From: Arthrobacter crusticola
Lineage (GTDB): Bacteria; Actinomycetota; Actinomycetes; Actinomycetales; Micrococcaceae
Length of the DNA stretch: 64,000 nucleotides
Assembly (NCBI RefSeq): GCF_004357995.1
Contig: NZ_SMTK01000001.1
Span: forward strand, 496,001 to 560,000
Reading direction: 5' to 3'
The notes under the pieces are model-generated. The model ran no database searches, was not told the origin of the DNA, and saw only the letters and a list, made by a program, of their open reading frames with translations. The stretch's first letter is position 1, and each line of letters begins with the position of its first letter. This document shows positions 53,288-64,000 of this stretch, piece by piece. Position numbers and translations under genes: made by a program.

Positions 53288-54250
53288 ATGACGACGCAGA
53301 CAGCACACCAGACCAGCAGGCTCCTCTTCGGCGCCATGGGCCTCGGCGGAAACTGGACGGATGAGCCTTACGGGGAATCGGATATCGATCAGGCGGAGAC
53401 CGCCATAAGGGCCGCGGCGGAGGCCGGCATCACGGTGTTTGATCACGCAGACATCTACCGCCGCGGCAAGTCCGAAGCCGTTTTCGGCGAAGTCATACGC
53501 AGAAACCCCGGCCTGCTAAACGGGGCGACGGTGCAGACCAAATGCGGCATCGTCCTGCCTTCCGGCGACCGGGGCGGATACTACGACCTCAGCGGCGAAA
53601 GCGTCTTGGCCGGCCTCGAGGGATCCCTCCAGCGGCTGCAGCTTGAGGCCGTCGATATTCTGCTGCTGCACCGCCCCGACCCGCTGCTCGACCCCCGGAC
53701 CCTGAAGCCGGCGCTTCACCACCTCCTGCAGGAGGGGAAAATCAGGGCGCTCGGCGTCTCGAACATGTCGGCCGCGCAGATGGATTACCTGCAGACCGAA
53801 CTGGACATCCCGATCGCTGTAAATCAGCTCGAGATGAGTTTGTCCAAGCGCGACTGGGTGGAAAGCACAGTGCTGGTGAACCATCCCGCCGGCGCGGGAA
53901 CCAACTTTCCGCACGGAACAATCGAATGGTGCCGGCGTAACGGCACACGGCTCCAGGCCTGGGGCGCCTTGGCACAGGGCCTGTACTCACAGCCCCGGGA
54001 ATCGCACACACCGGCCGAAGGGCACGCAACGGATCTCGTGCGGCAGCTAGCCGCCGAGCGCAGCACCAGCCCCGAGGCAATCGTCCTCGCGTGGCTCCTG
54101 AAGCACCCTGCCCGCATCGAGGCCGTGATCGGATCGACCAATCCGGAACGGATTCGGGCGTCGGCTGACGCTTCACGACAGGCTGAGCTGATGACGACCA
54201 GCGAATGGTATGCGCTGTGGACCGCTGCCCGGGGAACCCCCCTCCCATAG
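53288..54250 (+). CDS. Aldo/keto reductase
   Basis: The protein has 320 residues and an NADPH-dependent TIM-barrel oxidoreductase pattern. Catalytic residues are visible: Asp and Tyr in FDHADIYRRGKSE, Lys in VQTKCGI and His in DILLLHRPDPLLDP; the cofactor end is VIGSTNPERI. The type is YdhF-like (COG4989), which reduces small aldehydes and ketones; the natural substrate is unknown. GAGGA lies 8 bp before the ATG. Confidence 0.9.
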   Translation: MTTQTAHQTSRLLFGAMGLGGNWTDEPYGESDIDQAETAIRAAAEAGITVFDHADIYRRGKSEAVFGEVIRRNPGLLNGATVQTKCGIVLPSGDRGGYYDLSGESVLAGLEGSLQRLQLEAVDILLLHRPDPLLDPRTLKPALHHLLQEGKIRALGVSNMSAAQMDYLQTELDIPIAVNQLEMSLSKRDWVESTVLVNHPAGAGTNFPHGTIEWCRRNGTRLQAWGALAQGLYSQPRESHTPAEGHATDLVRQLAAERSTSPEAIVLAWLLKHPARIEAVIGSTNPERIRASADASRQAELMTTSEWYALWTAARGTPLP

Positions 54251-54371
54251 CTCCACCGACCTCCGGCAGGCGATGTCCCGGCAGCCGGCAGGGGAGTGGC
54301 GAGCCAGACCGTACCCGGCTCCATTCCATGCTGATTGAGCCGTCGGTGGAATGGGCACTGCTGCGGTTGCG

Positions 54372-55649
54372 TCAAACCCTGGTTGTGGATCGGGCAAGAA
54401 TCCAGTCGCCCACGGTGTCGACCACCTGCTTGTCCGTATCCTGCTTGAGGAGTTTTTTGTAGGAGGCGAAGCTCGCAGGCTTTGGGTCGGACCGGAGCAG
54501 ATGCGTGAGATCCGCGGGCCGCTGGGTTTCGACCGGGCCGCTGACGGACTCCGCGATGATCTTCAAATCATCAGGATTCACCTGAAGATCTTTCCCGCCG
54601 GTGATCGCCAGAACCGGCGCCGTAATACGGCGGAGGAGCGTTGCCGGGTCGAAGTCGAGCAGGTCACGCTGCCAGCGCGCATTGATGGTCCGGCCCTGAA
54701 TGCGCACTGTATCCGTGTCGGTGGAGCGCAGCTTTGCCACTGACTTCCGCTGCTGCTTGGCGAGATCGATGCGGAGCAGTTTGATGATGGCGCCCGCGAC
54801 CGGTGGCAAAGCCCGCGCCACCTGATGGGTCTGCCATTCCATGGCTTCCGCACCAGTGGTCCCGGGGGAAGCCAGGAGGATGACACCGGCCAACCGGTCG
54901 TCATCGGCGGCCAGGAGTTGGGCGATCATTGCGCCTTCGCTGTGTCCAACAAGGAAGGTCGGCAGCCCGGCCGTCGGAGTTGAGCTACGGAGCCATTGGA
55001 GCGCCGCTGAGGCATCGGCGTGGTTTTCGGCGAACCCTGTGTGGAGGTAGGAACCGGAGGAGCGCCCGACGCCGCGCTTGTCGTAACGCACCGAGGCGAT
55101 GCCCCGCGCGGCAAGGGCATGAGCGAGGTGGCGGCTGGCCGAGAGGGGGAACCGGCGGTGGTCGGCGTCGCGGTTGATGTCTCCGGATCCGGGCAGCAGC
55201 AGTACCTGGGCCACGGTTGGTCCGGCCGGCTGCGTGTAGGTTCCGGCCAGAACCACGTCACCGGAGGCGAACGTGACGTCTGATTCCAGATGTTCGATGT
55301 TGGGAGCGACGGCAAGCAGTTCGACCGCGAGTTCAGGTGCGGTGTCGGTTCCGACGACCAGGCCGGAGTAGGCTTCCCCGTGCAGTCCCAGCACGATCGC
55401 CCGTTCATTGTTTCTCGCAGCGACCAGCAGTTTGCGCCCACGGGACCTCCACGTGCCTACTCGGACGAGGCGGGGAATGGCCAGCCCCGGCGCACGGATT
55501 CCCTTAGCGGCCGCGAAAGGGTCATCTGTTACGGCGATCGACGTGATTGACGCGATGGGCACAACGATGTCGTTGACCAGGCCGAGGACCTTGTCTGCTG
55601 TGTCGAAAGCCAGAATGAGGGTGTCGGTGCCGAGAGTTAGCGATGCCAC
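54372..55649 (-). CDS. Alpha/beta hydrolase with N-terminal PH-like domain
   Basis: From the GTG at 55649 (AGGAG 9 bp upstream) the protein has 425 residues. Residues 1-118 form a beta-rich module (LTLGTDTLILAFDTADKVLGLVNDIVVPIASITSIAVTDDPFAAAKGIRAPG ... RKLLVAARNNERAIVLGL) that resembles bacterial PH-like domains. The rest is a serine hydrolase: VLLLPGSGDINRD, VRYDKRGVGRSSG, nucleophile in LVGHSEGAMIAQLL, aspartate in ITGGKDLQV and histidine in DLTHLLR. No signal peptide is present. The combination suggests an esterase that docks on a membrane or protein partner. An operator and an ArsR-type regulator gene lie directly upstream. Confidence 0.83.
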   Translation of the reverse strand: MASLTLGTDTLILAFDTADKVLGLVNDIVVPIASITSIAVTDDPFAAAKGIRAPGLAIPRLVRVGTWRSRGRKLLVAARNNERAIVLGLHGEAYSGLVVGTDTAPELAVELLAVAPNIEHLESDVTFASGDVVLAGTYTQPAGPTVAQVLLLPGSGDINRDADHRRFPLSASRHLAHALAARGIASVRYDKRGVGRSSGSYLHTGFAENHADASAALQWLRSSTPTAGLPTFLVGHSEGAMIAQLLAADDDRLAGVILLASPGTTGAEAMEWQTHQVARALPPVAGAIIKLLRIDLAKQQRKSVAKLRSTDTDTVRIQGRTINARWQRDLLDFDPATLLRRITAPVLAITGGKDLQVNPDDLKIIAESVSGPVETQRPADLTHLLRSDPKPASFASYKKLLKQDTDKQVVDTVGDWILARSTTRV

Positions 55650-55697
55650 GTGGCGTTCTCCTAGGTGAGCACTCCGGGCCATCCGGATACGCTAACG

Positions 55698-55722
55698 TTA
55701 TCAAACGTGATAATGATGTCAA
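55698..55722 (-). promoter_or_regulatory. Promoter and operator of the hydrolase gene
   Basis: On the minus strand, TTGACA (55722-55717) is followed at once by the inverted repeat TTATCA-N4-TGATAA (55713-55698), which fills the spacer and reaches the -10 zone (TAACGT near 55700). Such placement suits repression by the regulator encoded just upstream. Confidence 0.55.
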
Positions 55723-55737
55723 TATGGAGAACGCTCG

Positions 55738-56277
55738 CTATGCGGAGGGCATGACAATCGACGTGATGAGGCGGCGTGTGCGCTCCGGAGATGCTGGATT
55801 GTCCGCATATGGGAGGATCGCGCTCCGGAAACCTTCGGCCAGCTTTCCAAACTCCTCATCGGTGAGCCAAACAGCGGTTTGCCGGTAGCCCACGCCGTCC
55901 CGGACAAGGTCTACGCCGTCGGCTTGCTCCACATAGCGGTCGAAGTTCCTGAGAAGGCCGGCCACGAATGAGGTGAAGGCTTGTCTGTGCTGTTCTTCCG
56001 TCATCGAGTTCAGCTCTTCGGGGGAGAGCTCGCTGGCTTCAATCCGCAGGGCGTACGTCCGCTCAACCGCCCCCCGAATGCGCTGCTGGCCTACGACCTC
56101 GAGGATTCCCGCCTGTGTGAGCGTGGAGATGTGGCGATAGAGGGTGGCCGGCGTAACCTCTGGTAGTTCTTCGGCAATCTGGGCGGTCGTTAGTCGACGT
56201 CCACCCAGGAGACCCTGGATGATGCCTAATCGGACGGGGTGGAGAACCATGTCCGCGGTGTTGGAGGGCTTATTCAT
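55738..56277 (-). CDS. ArsR-like winged-helix regulator
   Basis: The protein has 179 residues. The HTH region (MVLHPVRLGIIQGLLGGRRLTTAQIAEELPEVTPATLYRHISTLTQAGILEVV) is of the ArsR/YdfH type that begins with a helix reading 'HPVRL'; the C-terminal 90 residues are helical and may bind a ligand or form the dimer. It lies 88 bp upstream of the PH-hydrolase gene on the same strand and is the natural owner of the operator in between. Confidence 0.82.
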   Translation of the reverse strand: MNKPSNTADMVLHPVRLGIIQGLLGGRRLTTAQIAEELPEVTPATLYRHISTLTQAGILEVVGQQRIRGAVERTYALRIEASELSPEELNSMTEEQHRQAFTSFVAGLLRNFDRYVEQADGVDLVRDGVGYRQTAVWLTDEEFGKLAEGFRSAILPYADNPASPERTRRLITSIVMPSA

Positions 56278-56653
56278 AGCGTAATGCTTTCATACCTGCG
56301 AATAGTCGCAAGCTCCGCAGCCGGGGACATTCAACTTCGCGTGCCATGGGCTGAAACTGGACGACGTCCGGTCGTCGGGGGAGCCTCTTCTGTTGGTGAG
56401 TTGACATAATGTAGATTATCGGCGAACTAGTTCTACTGCAGAAGGGGCTCAGAATCCACGGCACTGCGCGGTACGCCGCGGGAGGCGGACACCGTTTTCT
56501 TCAGCACGGTTCCTAGTCCCGGAGGTTGTCCATCAGATAGCCGGCGCCCCATTCCTGGAGCTGGCCGGCGCTCCAGCCGGGTGCCGCGTTCATAGCGCAG
56601 CCACGAGGGACTGGCCGCGGTGTCGGACTGCCCGGTTTCCGCCGTCCGCACTG
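56278..56653. other. 376-bp stretch without a supported gene
   Basis: Minus-strand frames here give short products without family features; one, ending at about 56516, closes with the plausible C-terminus GYLMDNLRD but has no convincing start. It may be the worn end of a gene. Confidence 0.25.
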
Positions 56654-56824
56654 TCAATAAACTGTTTCACCCAGCGCCAGAGCGGGAATCAGGCTTTCAA
56701 CCTTCCCGTCAAGGTCCACGGAATCCACTGAGCGCCCGGCCAGGAGCTGGGTGAGATGCTCCAGCGCCTGCGGCCGCTCGTCGAGGAACTCGGCCAGCGC
56801 CGCGGCCGCCTCCTGCTTCTTCAT
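56654..56824 (-). CDS. Small hypothetical protein
   Basis: The protein has 56 residues: MKKQEAAAALAEFLDERP, then ALEHLTQLLAGRSVDSVDL. An in-frame stop lies two codons upstream, so the ATG is fixed. The helical, acidic sequence and lack of rare codons suggest translation. No family is recognised. Confidence 0.4.
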   Translation of the reverse strand: MKKQEAAAALAEFLDERPQALEHLTQLLAGRSVDSVDLDGKVESLIPALALGETVY

Positions 56825-56994
56825 CTTCGCCTAAGACCTCATGGACAAGGGATAACACAGGTGGTGCTACTCCCCCGGCACCGCAGGTCGCGTCCGGTCC
56901 CCCGGGTCGTCCCGCGCCGCCTGCCACGAGGGCGATTTCGAGTCTTACCTCCTGACGCCCGCCCGGTGGCGGCGTCGCGGCGGAGGATCTCCGC

Positions 56995-59376
<2,382 letters not shown>

Positions 59377-59525
59377 GCTGATTCTCCGTCTGTAAAGCGG
59401 GCCGTTGGAACGGTCTCCGGCGTCGTCTGGGTCAATCTAACCAGCCTGCTGAAGTGGGCCGGGCACCACGGGCCGGCCCTGCCGACCGGTGCCGGGCGGG
59501 TCTCCCGGGCCATCGATGCACGGGG

Positions 59526-60551
59526 TCAGGGGCGGACGAGCACCTTGAGCGCCTCCCGCTCCGCCATGGCCCGGTAGCCTTCAGCAATATTGTCAAGTTT
59601 CACGGTGCGGTCGAACACCCGACCGGGCTGGATCCTGCCGTCGAGCACCTCCGGAAGGAGTTCCTCAATGTAGGCACGCGCCGGTGCGACGCCGCCGGTC
59701 AGGGAGACGTTCCGCATGAATACCGACGGCATCGGCACGTCCCTGTACTGAGGCACCCCGACCCGGCTGACTGAGCCGCCGTCGCGCACCGCGGCGAAGG
59801 CCGTCTCGATGGCCGGCAGGGTGCCGACGCACTCGAGGACGGCATGGGTGCCGTCTTCCCCGGTCAGTTCCTTTACCCGGGCGGCACCTTCCTCGCCCCG
59901 TTCGGACACAATCTCGGTGGCTCCAAAGTCCCTTCCCAGATCGGTCCGCGCCTGATGGCGGCCCATCAGGATAATCTGCTCGGCACCGAGCCGCTTGGCC
60001 GCGATGACGGCGGACAGCCCCACCGCTCCATCGCCGATCACGGTCACAGTGGATCCCTTCCCGACCTTCGCCGTCACCGCACTGTGATGGCCGGTGCACA
60101 TCACGTCCGAAAGCGTCAGGAGCGCCGGGAGGAGGTCCGAGTCCTCGGGGACCGGCACCTTCACGAGGGTTCCGTCGGCCTGCGGAATCCGGGCCGCCTC
60201 CCCCTGGCCGGCGTCGGGATTGCCCCAGTTGCCTCCGTGCCGGCAGGAGGTCTGCAGGCCCGCCTGGCAGAAGTCGCATGTGCCGTCCGACCACACGAAC
60301 GGTGCGATCACCACGTCCCCGCGCTTGACCGAGGCAACGTCGCGGCCGGCGTCCTCTACGACCCCGATGAACTCGTGCCCCATCCGGTGGCCGGCAGTAT
60401 TGGGCTTCATCGAGCCGTACGGCCAGAGGTCGCTGCCGCAGATACACGAGACCAGCACGCGGACGACGGCGTCGGTGCTCTTCTCCAGGGTCGCGTCGGG
60501 AACATTCTCCACCCGGACATCTCCGGCTCCGTACATCAAGGTTGCGCGCAT
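59526..60551 (-). CDS. Zinc-dependent alcohol dehydrogenase
   Basis: The protein has 341 residues. Catalytic zinc ligands are in CICGSDLWP and GHEFIG; a structural-zinc lobe is present but altered (CDFCQAGLQTSC). The Rossmann motif is VTVIGDGAVGLSAVIAAKRLGAEQIILMG. Such enzymes oxidise secondary alcohols or reduce carbonyls with NAD(P)H. AAAGGAAACC lies directly before the ATG at 60551; a longer start would add a low-complexity leader. Confidence 0.9.
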   Translation of the reverse strand: MRATLMYGAGDVRVENVPDATLEKSTDAVVRVLVSCICGSDLWPYGSMKPNTAGHRMGHEFIGVVEDAGRDVASVKRGDVVIAPFVWSDGTCDFCQAGLQTSCRHGGNWGNPDAGQGEAARIPQADGTLVKVPVPEDSDLLPALLTLSDVMCTGHHSAVTAKVGKGSTVTVIGDGAVGLSAVIAAKRLGAEQIILMGRHQARTDLGRDFGATEIVSERGEEGAARVKELTGEDGTHAVLECVGTLPAIETAFAAVRDGGSVSRVGVPQYRDVPMPSVFMRNVSLTGGVAPARAYIEELLPEVLDGRIQPGRVFDRTVKLDNIAEGYRAMAEREALKVLVRP

Positions 60552-60826
60552 GGTTTCCTTTCCGGGGCTGCCCGGCGGCGGCAGCTTCCCTTTCCTGTCT
60601 GCGGGGCCCTCGGCTGCCTGCACCTGCCGGGTGCCTGTCAAAAAGTGGGGCTTCGGTGGGGCGGACGAGGAGGCGCGTGCCCTGCCGCCGGCCGGCACGG
60701 ACCGGACTGCCGGGCCGCCTCCCCGAGACTACCCGGCCGAACAGGTGGGGAACAGCCCCGCCCGCCGGAGTGGGTCGGCCAATGTGCAGCTGGTTAGGCC
60801 GTCCCGCGGCAGGCGGCGGAGGACCC

Positions 60827-61396
60827 TCACTCGGCCCGGTACGGCGCCGCCGGTCCCGCCTTTCGGGGTTCCGCCTTTCCTGATTCGGGAAGCGGCAGGG
60901 GGAGCCGTACACCGTCGACGGGGTGGCCGGAACGCGGGCGCCAGTGGACGCGTGCACGGGCCCACGACAGCATCGCGGTCCCGCGGGCCGCAGGCAACGC
61001 CGTCAGAAGGGCGGCCGCCGCGTGCGCGTACACCATGGAGTGAAGATCCTGCCCCGGCACCACTAATGCAGTGGACTGACCGTCCGCCCCGCCGACGGCA
61101 CCGTGACCGTGGGCGGGCACAACGACGGCCGATCCGCCAACGAACGCGCTGAAGGCAAAATGCAGAAGCTGCTGGGTCAGCCCGCACAGCACCAGAATCA
61201 ACCCCCCGGGCAGCTGCAGCCGCGACAGCATTGAAGCCGCGAGGCCCAGCAGGGCCGTGAGGGTCAGCAGCAGGGCCAGCGCCGGCGCCTGGCTGCCGGA
61301 GGCAGCATGCGCCGCGAGCCCGGCGGCCACGGCCAACGGACCGGATAGCCACGCGAGGAAGACCGGCGCGTTCGTTCCGCTCGTGCCCACTGCCAT
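60827..61396 (-). CDS. Membrane protein with His-rich loop
   Basis: The protein has about 189 residues and four to five helices (VFLAWLSGPLAVAAGLAAHAA, ALALLLTLTALLGLAAS and others). An outside loop reads AHGHGAVGGADGQ, then DLHSMVYAHAAAALLTALPAARG; this resembles, loosely, membrane proteins found near copper genes (YcnI/CopC clusters) in actinobacteria. AGGAGG lies very close to the ATG at 61396, and a GTG two codons later (61390) is equally good. Confidence 0.6.
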   Translation of the reverse strand: MAVGTSGTNAPVFLAWLSGPLAVAAGLAAHAASGSQAPALALLLTLTALLGLAASMLSRLQLPGGLILVLCGLTQQLLHFAFSAFVGGSAVVVPAHGHGAVGGADGQSTALVVPGQDLHSMVYAHAAAALLTALPAARGTAMLSWARARVHWRPRSGHPVDGVRLPLPLPESGKAEPRKAGPAAPYRAE

Positions 61397-61610
61397 CCCC
61401 TCCTCAACACGTCCCGGCGGGCGGGCCCGCCGGGACGTTAGAACAGCCGCGCGGGCATCCGGACCGTCCGGAGTCCCGATCCTTCCCTCCTTGCTACCGG
61501 CACCGCACGCCGGTGGCAAGTCCGGCGCCTGCGGCACCGGGCCTTGGCTCCCCCGTGACATATACGCCCCCGATGTGCCGCTGGCACCGCAGGTCGGATA
61601 GAAAGGAACG

Positions 61611-62993
61611 ATGTCCACCCCGCCAGGAGAAGCAGCAAACCGTCAACCACTTCGGGCGACACGGCTCATGAAGCAGCGGCAGCTGACCATGATGGGCCTC
61701 GGAAGCGCCATCGGCGCGGGGCTCTTCCTCGGGTCCGGGGCCGGAGTCCAGGCAGCCGGCCCCGCCGTCCTGATCTCGTACCTCGTGGCCGGCACGCTGA
61801 TCATCCTGGTGATGTGGGCCCTCGGTGAGATGGCCGCCGCCCATCCCAGCAGGGGTGCGTTCTCGGTCTACGCGGAAAAGGCGATGGGCCCGACCGTAGG
61901 GTCGACCATCGGCTGGCTGTGGTGGTTCCAGCTCGTGGTGGTGATCGCAGCCGAAGCCCTTGGCGCGGCCGCCCTGCTCTCGACGATCTGGCCGGCCCTG
62001 CCGGTCTGGGCGATGGCCCTGGTGTTCATGATCCTCTTCACGGCCATCAACCTCACCGGCGTGCGCAACTTCGGCGGGTTCGAATACTGGTTCGCAATCT
62101 TCAAGGTCGCGGCGATTGTCGTCTTCCTCGCCATCGGCGCCGCCCTAGTCCTGAACCTGCTTCCCGGGGTGCGGTCACCGGGACTGTCCAACCTCACCAC
62201 CGATTTCGCCCCCGCCGGGCTCGAGGGCGTCGCTACAGCCTTGTTCATCGTCATCTTCGCCTTCGGCGGCACGGAGATCGTCAGCGTCGCCGCAGCCGAG
62301 ACCGAAAACCCCTCCCGGAGCATCGGTCGGGCCGTCCGGACCGTGGTGTGGCGCATTCTCGTGTTCTATGTCGGTTCCGTCCTGGTGATCATTCTCGTGT
62401 TGCCCGCCACCTCGCCGGCATTGGCCTCGCCGTTCAACGGGGTCCTCGACGCTGCGCGGATCCCGGGGGCGGGCACCGCCATCACCATCGTGGCGGTCCT
62501 GGCGCTGCTCTCGGCCCTCAACGCGAACCTCTACGGAGCCTCGCGGATGATCTACTCCCTGGCGGAGCGCGAGCAGGCACCCCGGTACATCCAGCATCTG
62601 AGCCCTGCCCGGGTGCCACGGCGGGCGGTGACTGTTTCGGTGGTCTTCGGTTTCGCCGCAACCGTCCTCGAACTGTTGTTCCCGGAACGCATCCTGCCTG
62701 CCCTTTTTCAGCTCCTGGGGTCAACCTGCCTTGTCGTGTGGGGTTCCGCCCTCGTGTCGCAGATCATCCTTCGGCGGCGGGCGGACCGCGCCGGCACACC
62801 CCTGCCGGTGCGGATGAGGGGGTTCCCCTGGCTCACCGGCGTCGCGCTGATCATCCTGGCCGCGATCTTCGCCGTCGGGCTCAGCGCCGAAACGAGCCGC
62901 ACCCAGCTGATCAGCACCGCCCTCCTCATTGCCGCAATCGCCGCCGCGAGCACCCTGTTCCGCAGGGCCCGTTCGCGCCAGCCGGCGGCCTAG
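61611..62993 (+). CDS. Amino acid permease, APC superfamily (AAT type)
   Basis: The protein has 460 residues and twelve helices. LMKQRQLTMMGLGSAIGAGLFLGSGAGVQAAGPAVLISYLVAG is the first-helix signature of AAT-type permeases (GabP, AroP and relatives); EMAAAHPSRGAFSVYAEKAMGPTVG and the conserved FAFGGTEIVSVAAAETENPSRSIGRA follow. It imports an amino acid by proton symport. AAAGGA lies 4 bp before the ATG. Confidence 0.92.
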   Translation: MSTPPGEAANRQPLRATRLMKQRQLTMMGLGSAIGAGLFLGSGAGVQAAGPAVLISYLVAGTLIILVMWALGEMAAAHPSRGAFSVYAEKAMGPTVGSTIGWLWWFQLVVVIAAEALGAAALLSTIWPALPVWAMALVFMILFTAINLTGVRNFGGFEYWFAIFKVAAIVVFLAIGAALVLNLLPGVRSPGLSNLTTDFAPAGLEGVATALFIVIFAFGGTEIVSVAAAETENPSRSIGRAVRTVVWRILVFYVGSVLVIILVLPATSPALASPFNGVLDAARIPGAGTAITIVAVLALLSALNANLYGASRMIYSLAEREQAPRYIQHLSPARVPRRAVTVSVVFGFAATVLELLFPERILPALFQLLGSTCLVVWGSALVSQIILRRRADRAGTPLPVRMRGFPWLTGVALIILAAIFAVGLSAETSRTQLISTALLIAAIAAASTLFRRARSRQPAA

Positions 62994-63088
62994 GGGCAGC
63001 AGCCGTTGTGCCCGCACCGGCCTTGCCCGTCAGTAAGACACCGGCCTATAGTGGCGGATCATTCAGGCCGCCGGGCAGGAGAGCTGAC

Positions 63089-63661
63089 ATGGCCGAGATC
63101 CTTCTGTTCCACCATGCCCAGGGGATGACCGCCGGACTGAAAGAGTTTGCCGGCACCCTCCGGGCCGCGGGCCATACCGTCCACGCGCCGGACCTGTTCG
63201 ACGGCCGGATCTTCGACTCCCTCGACGACGGCCTGGACTACGCAGGCACGCTGGGCTTCGACACCGTTCTGCGCCGGGGCGCCGAGGCTGCGGCCGATCT
63301 CCCTGCCGGGCTGGTCTACCTCGGCTTTTCCCTTGGGGTGATGCCGGCGCAGCGGTTGGCCCAGACCCGCGGAGGCGCCCGGGGCGCCATCCTCCTGCAC
63401 TCCTGCCTCCCGGTCGGCGAGTTCGGTGGATGGCCTGCGGGGGTGCCGGTCCAGGTCCACGCCATGGAGCAGGACCCGTTCTTCGCCGGCGGGGGTGACC
63501 TCGACGCAGCCCGGGCCCTCACCAGCGCAGCGGCCGACGCCGGCCTTTTCCTCTATCCCGGCGCCGAGCACCTCTTCGCCGACAGTTCACTGCCCTCCTA
63601 CGACACCGCCGCAGCCGCACTGCTCACCCGCCGGGTGCTCGGCTTCCTCGCCGTGGCCTAG
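63089..63661 (+). CDS. Dienelactone hydrolase family protein
   Basis: The protein has 190 residues, a short alpha/beta hydrolase: ILLFHHAQGMTAGLKEFAGTLRAAGHTVHAPDLFDG, the nucleophile elbow YLGFSLGVMPAQ (Ser in place of the Cys of true dienelactone hydrolase), the aspartate in AMEQDPFF and the histidine in PGAEHLFAD. The substrate is unknown. AGGAGAGC precedes the ATG. Confidence 0.87.
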   Translation: MAEILLFHHAQGMTAGLKEFAGTLRAAGHTVHAPDLFDGRIFDSLDDGLDYAGTLGFDTVLRRGAEAAADLPAGLVYLGFSLGVMPAQRLAQTRGGARGAILLHSCLPVGEFGGWPAGVPVQVHAMEQDPFFAGGGDLDAARALTSAAADAGLFLYPGAEHLFADSSLPSYDTAAAALLTRRVLGFLAVA

Positions 63662-63874
63662 ACGGCAGGGGCTTTGGTGATCCGGGACTGCGGCACACGC
63701 CCGGCTGCCAGCGGCACGGAGGTCTTCAGCTCCGGAGGGCCGACCGTTGGGAGGGCCAGACGAGGTGTACCCAGCACCGGCACAGCTTCATGGCGCATCC
63801 TAGGAGGGAACACCGCGAAGAATCCGGGACGCCCGGCTCGCCATCCCCGCCCGCGCGTCCCTGAAAGGACCCCC

Positions 63875-64000
63875 ATGATCCTGGTGCTGATCGGCATCGA
63901 CGGCGCGGGAAAAACGACGGCCGCGCACGCACTGGCCGCGCACGTGCCGCCGGGCACCGACGTCCTGGTGCTGGGCAACTACTCGGGGCGGAAGACGTTG
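63875..64000 (+). CDS. P-loop nucleotide kinase, thymidylate-kinase-like, 3' end outside window
   Basis: The frame is open to the end of the window. The 42 visible residues start LVLIGIDGAGKTTAAHALAAHV, a P-loop of the dTMP-kinase/UMP-CMP type (GIDGAGKTT). GAAAGGA lies 6 bp before the ATG. Whether it is a true thymidylate kinase or a sugar/lipid nucleotide kinase of the same fold cannot be told from this part. The preceding 63662-63874 stretch shows no gene. Confidence 0.8.
   Translation, partial: MILVLIGIDGAGKTTAAHALAAHVPPGTDVLVLGNYSGRKTL

Overview
The window is high-GC, densely packed, bidirectional bacterial DNA, typical of a chromosome of an actinobacterium of the Micrococcaceae (Arthrobacter or a close relative). 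The best single clue is the copper amine oxidase at 22910-24826. Its topaquinone tyrosine, catalytic aspartate and three copper histidines fall at residues 382, 298, 431, 433 and 592, the numbering I recall for Arthrobacter globiformis phenylethylamine oxidase, and its length of 638 residues also agrees. GTG/TTG starts, twin-arginine and lipobox signals, and genes with a -10-like element just upstream of the ATG fit the same group. I see no rRNA, tRNA, CRISPR array, insertion sequence or phage gene.

Layout. 1-14900 is a mosaic of single-gene units: the end of a glycosyltransferase, a BBE-type flavoprotein, an RclA-like disulfide reductase, several GNAT acetyltransferases, a methyltransferase, a VOC protein, a PQQ-type sugar dehydrogenase lipoprotein, an AlkD-like protein, an S66 peptidase and an APH-like kinase. 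15194-19237 holds a GntR/membrane-protein pair and a MocR regulator whose start codon overlaps that of a divergent EamA exporter. 19400-22830 is small hypotheticals, one of them a frameshifted lipoprotein. 22910-28788 is an amine catabolic unit: copper amine oxidase, TetR regulator, aldehyde dehydrogenase and APC permease. 29300-37260 contains an alpha/beta hydrolase followed by a decaying region: a DUF2332 gene with an internal deletion, two TetR/DUF4386 divergons (one DUF4386 reduced to its N-terminus) and a 39-codon stub of an SDR gene. 38292-41165 encodes a giant FAD/Fe-S 2-hydroxyacid dehydrogenase.

41854-52991 is the most interesting part. A histidine kinase lies 15 bp from a regulator that carries a SARP output module (winged helix plus BTAD) at its N-terminus and a complete NarL-like receiver domain at its C-terminus. 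Upstream on the same strand are a signal peptidase I, a Tat-exported multicopper oxidase and a secreted or anchored protein. Divergent from these is a 1743-residue secreted animal-type haem peroxidase with RTX, Fn3, Ig-like and FG-GAP modules. The promoters of the oxidase, the small secreted protein and the peroxidase each contain CCAAGG-type heptamers repeated at exactly 11 bp and reading toward the gene they precede, which is the classic form of a SARP operator. I infer a phosphorylation-gated SARP that controls an extracellular oxidative enzyme set.

53288-64000 is ordinary again: aldo/keto reductase, a PH-like/alpha-beta hydrolase fusion with its ArsR-type regulator, a UvrA-like protein, a zinc alcohol dehydrogenase, a membrane protein, an amino-acid permease, a dienelactone-hydrolase-like protein and the start of a P-loop nucleotide kinase.
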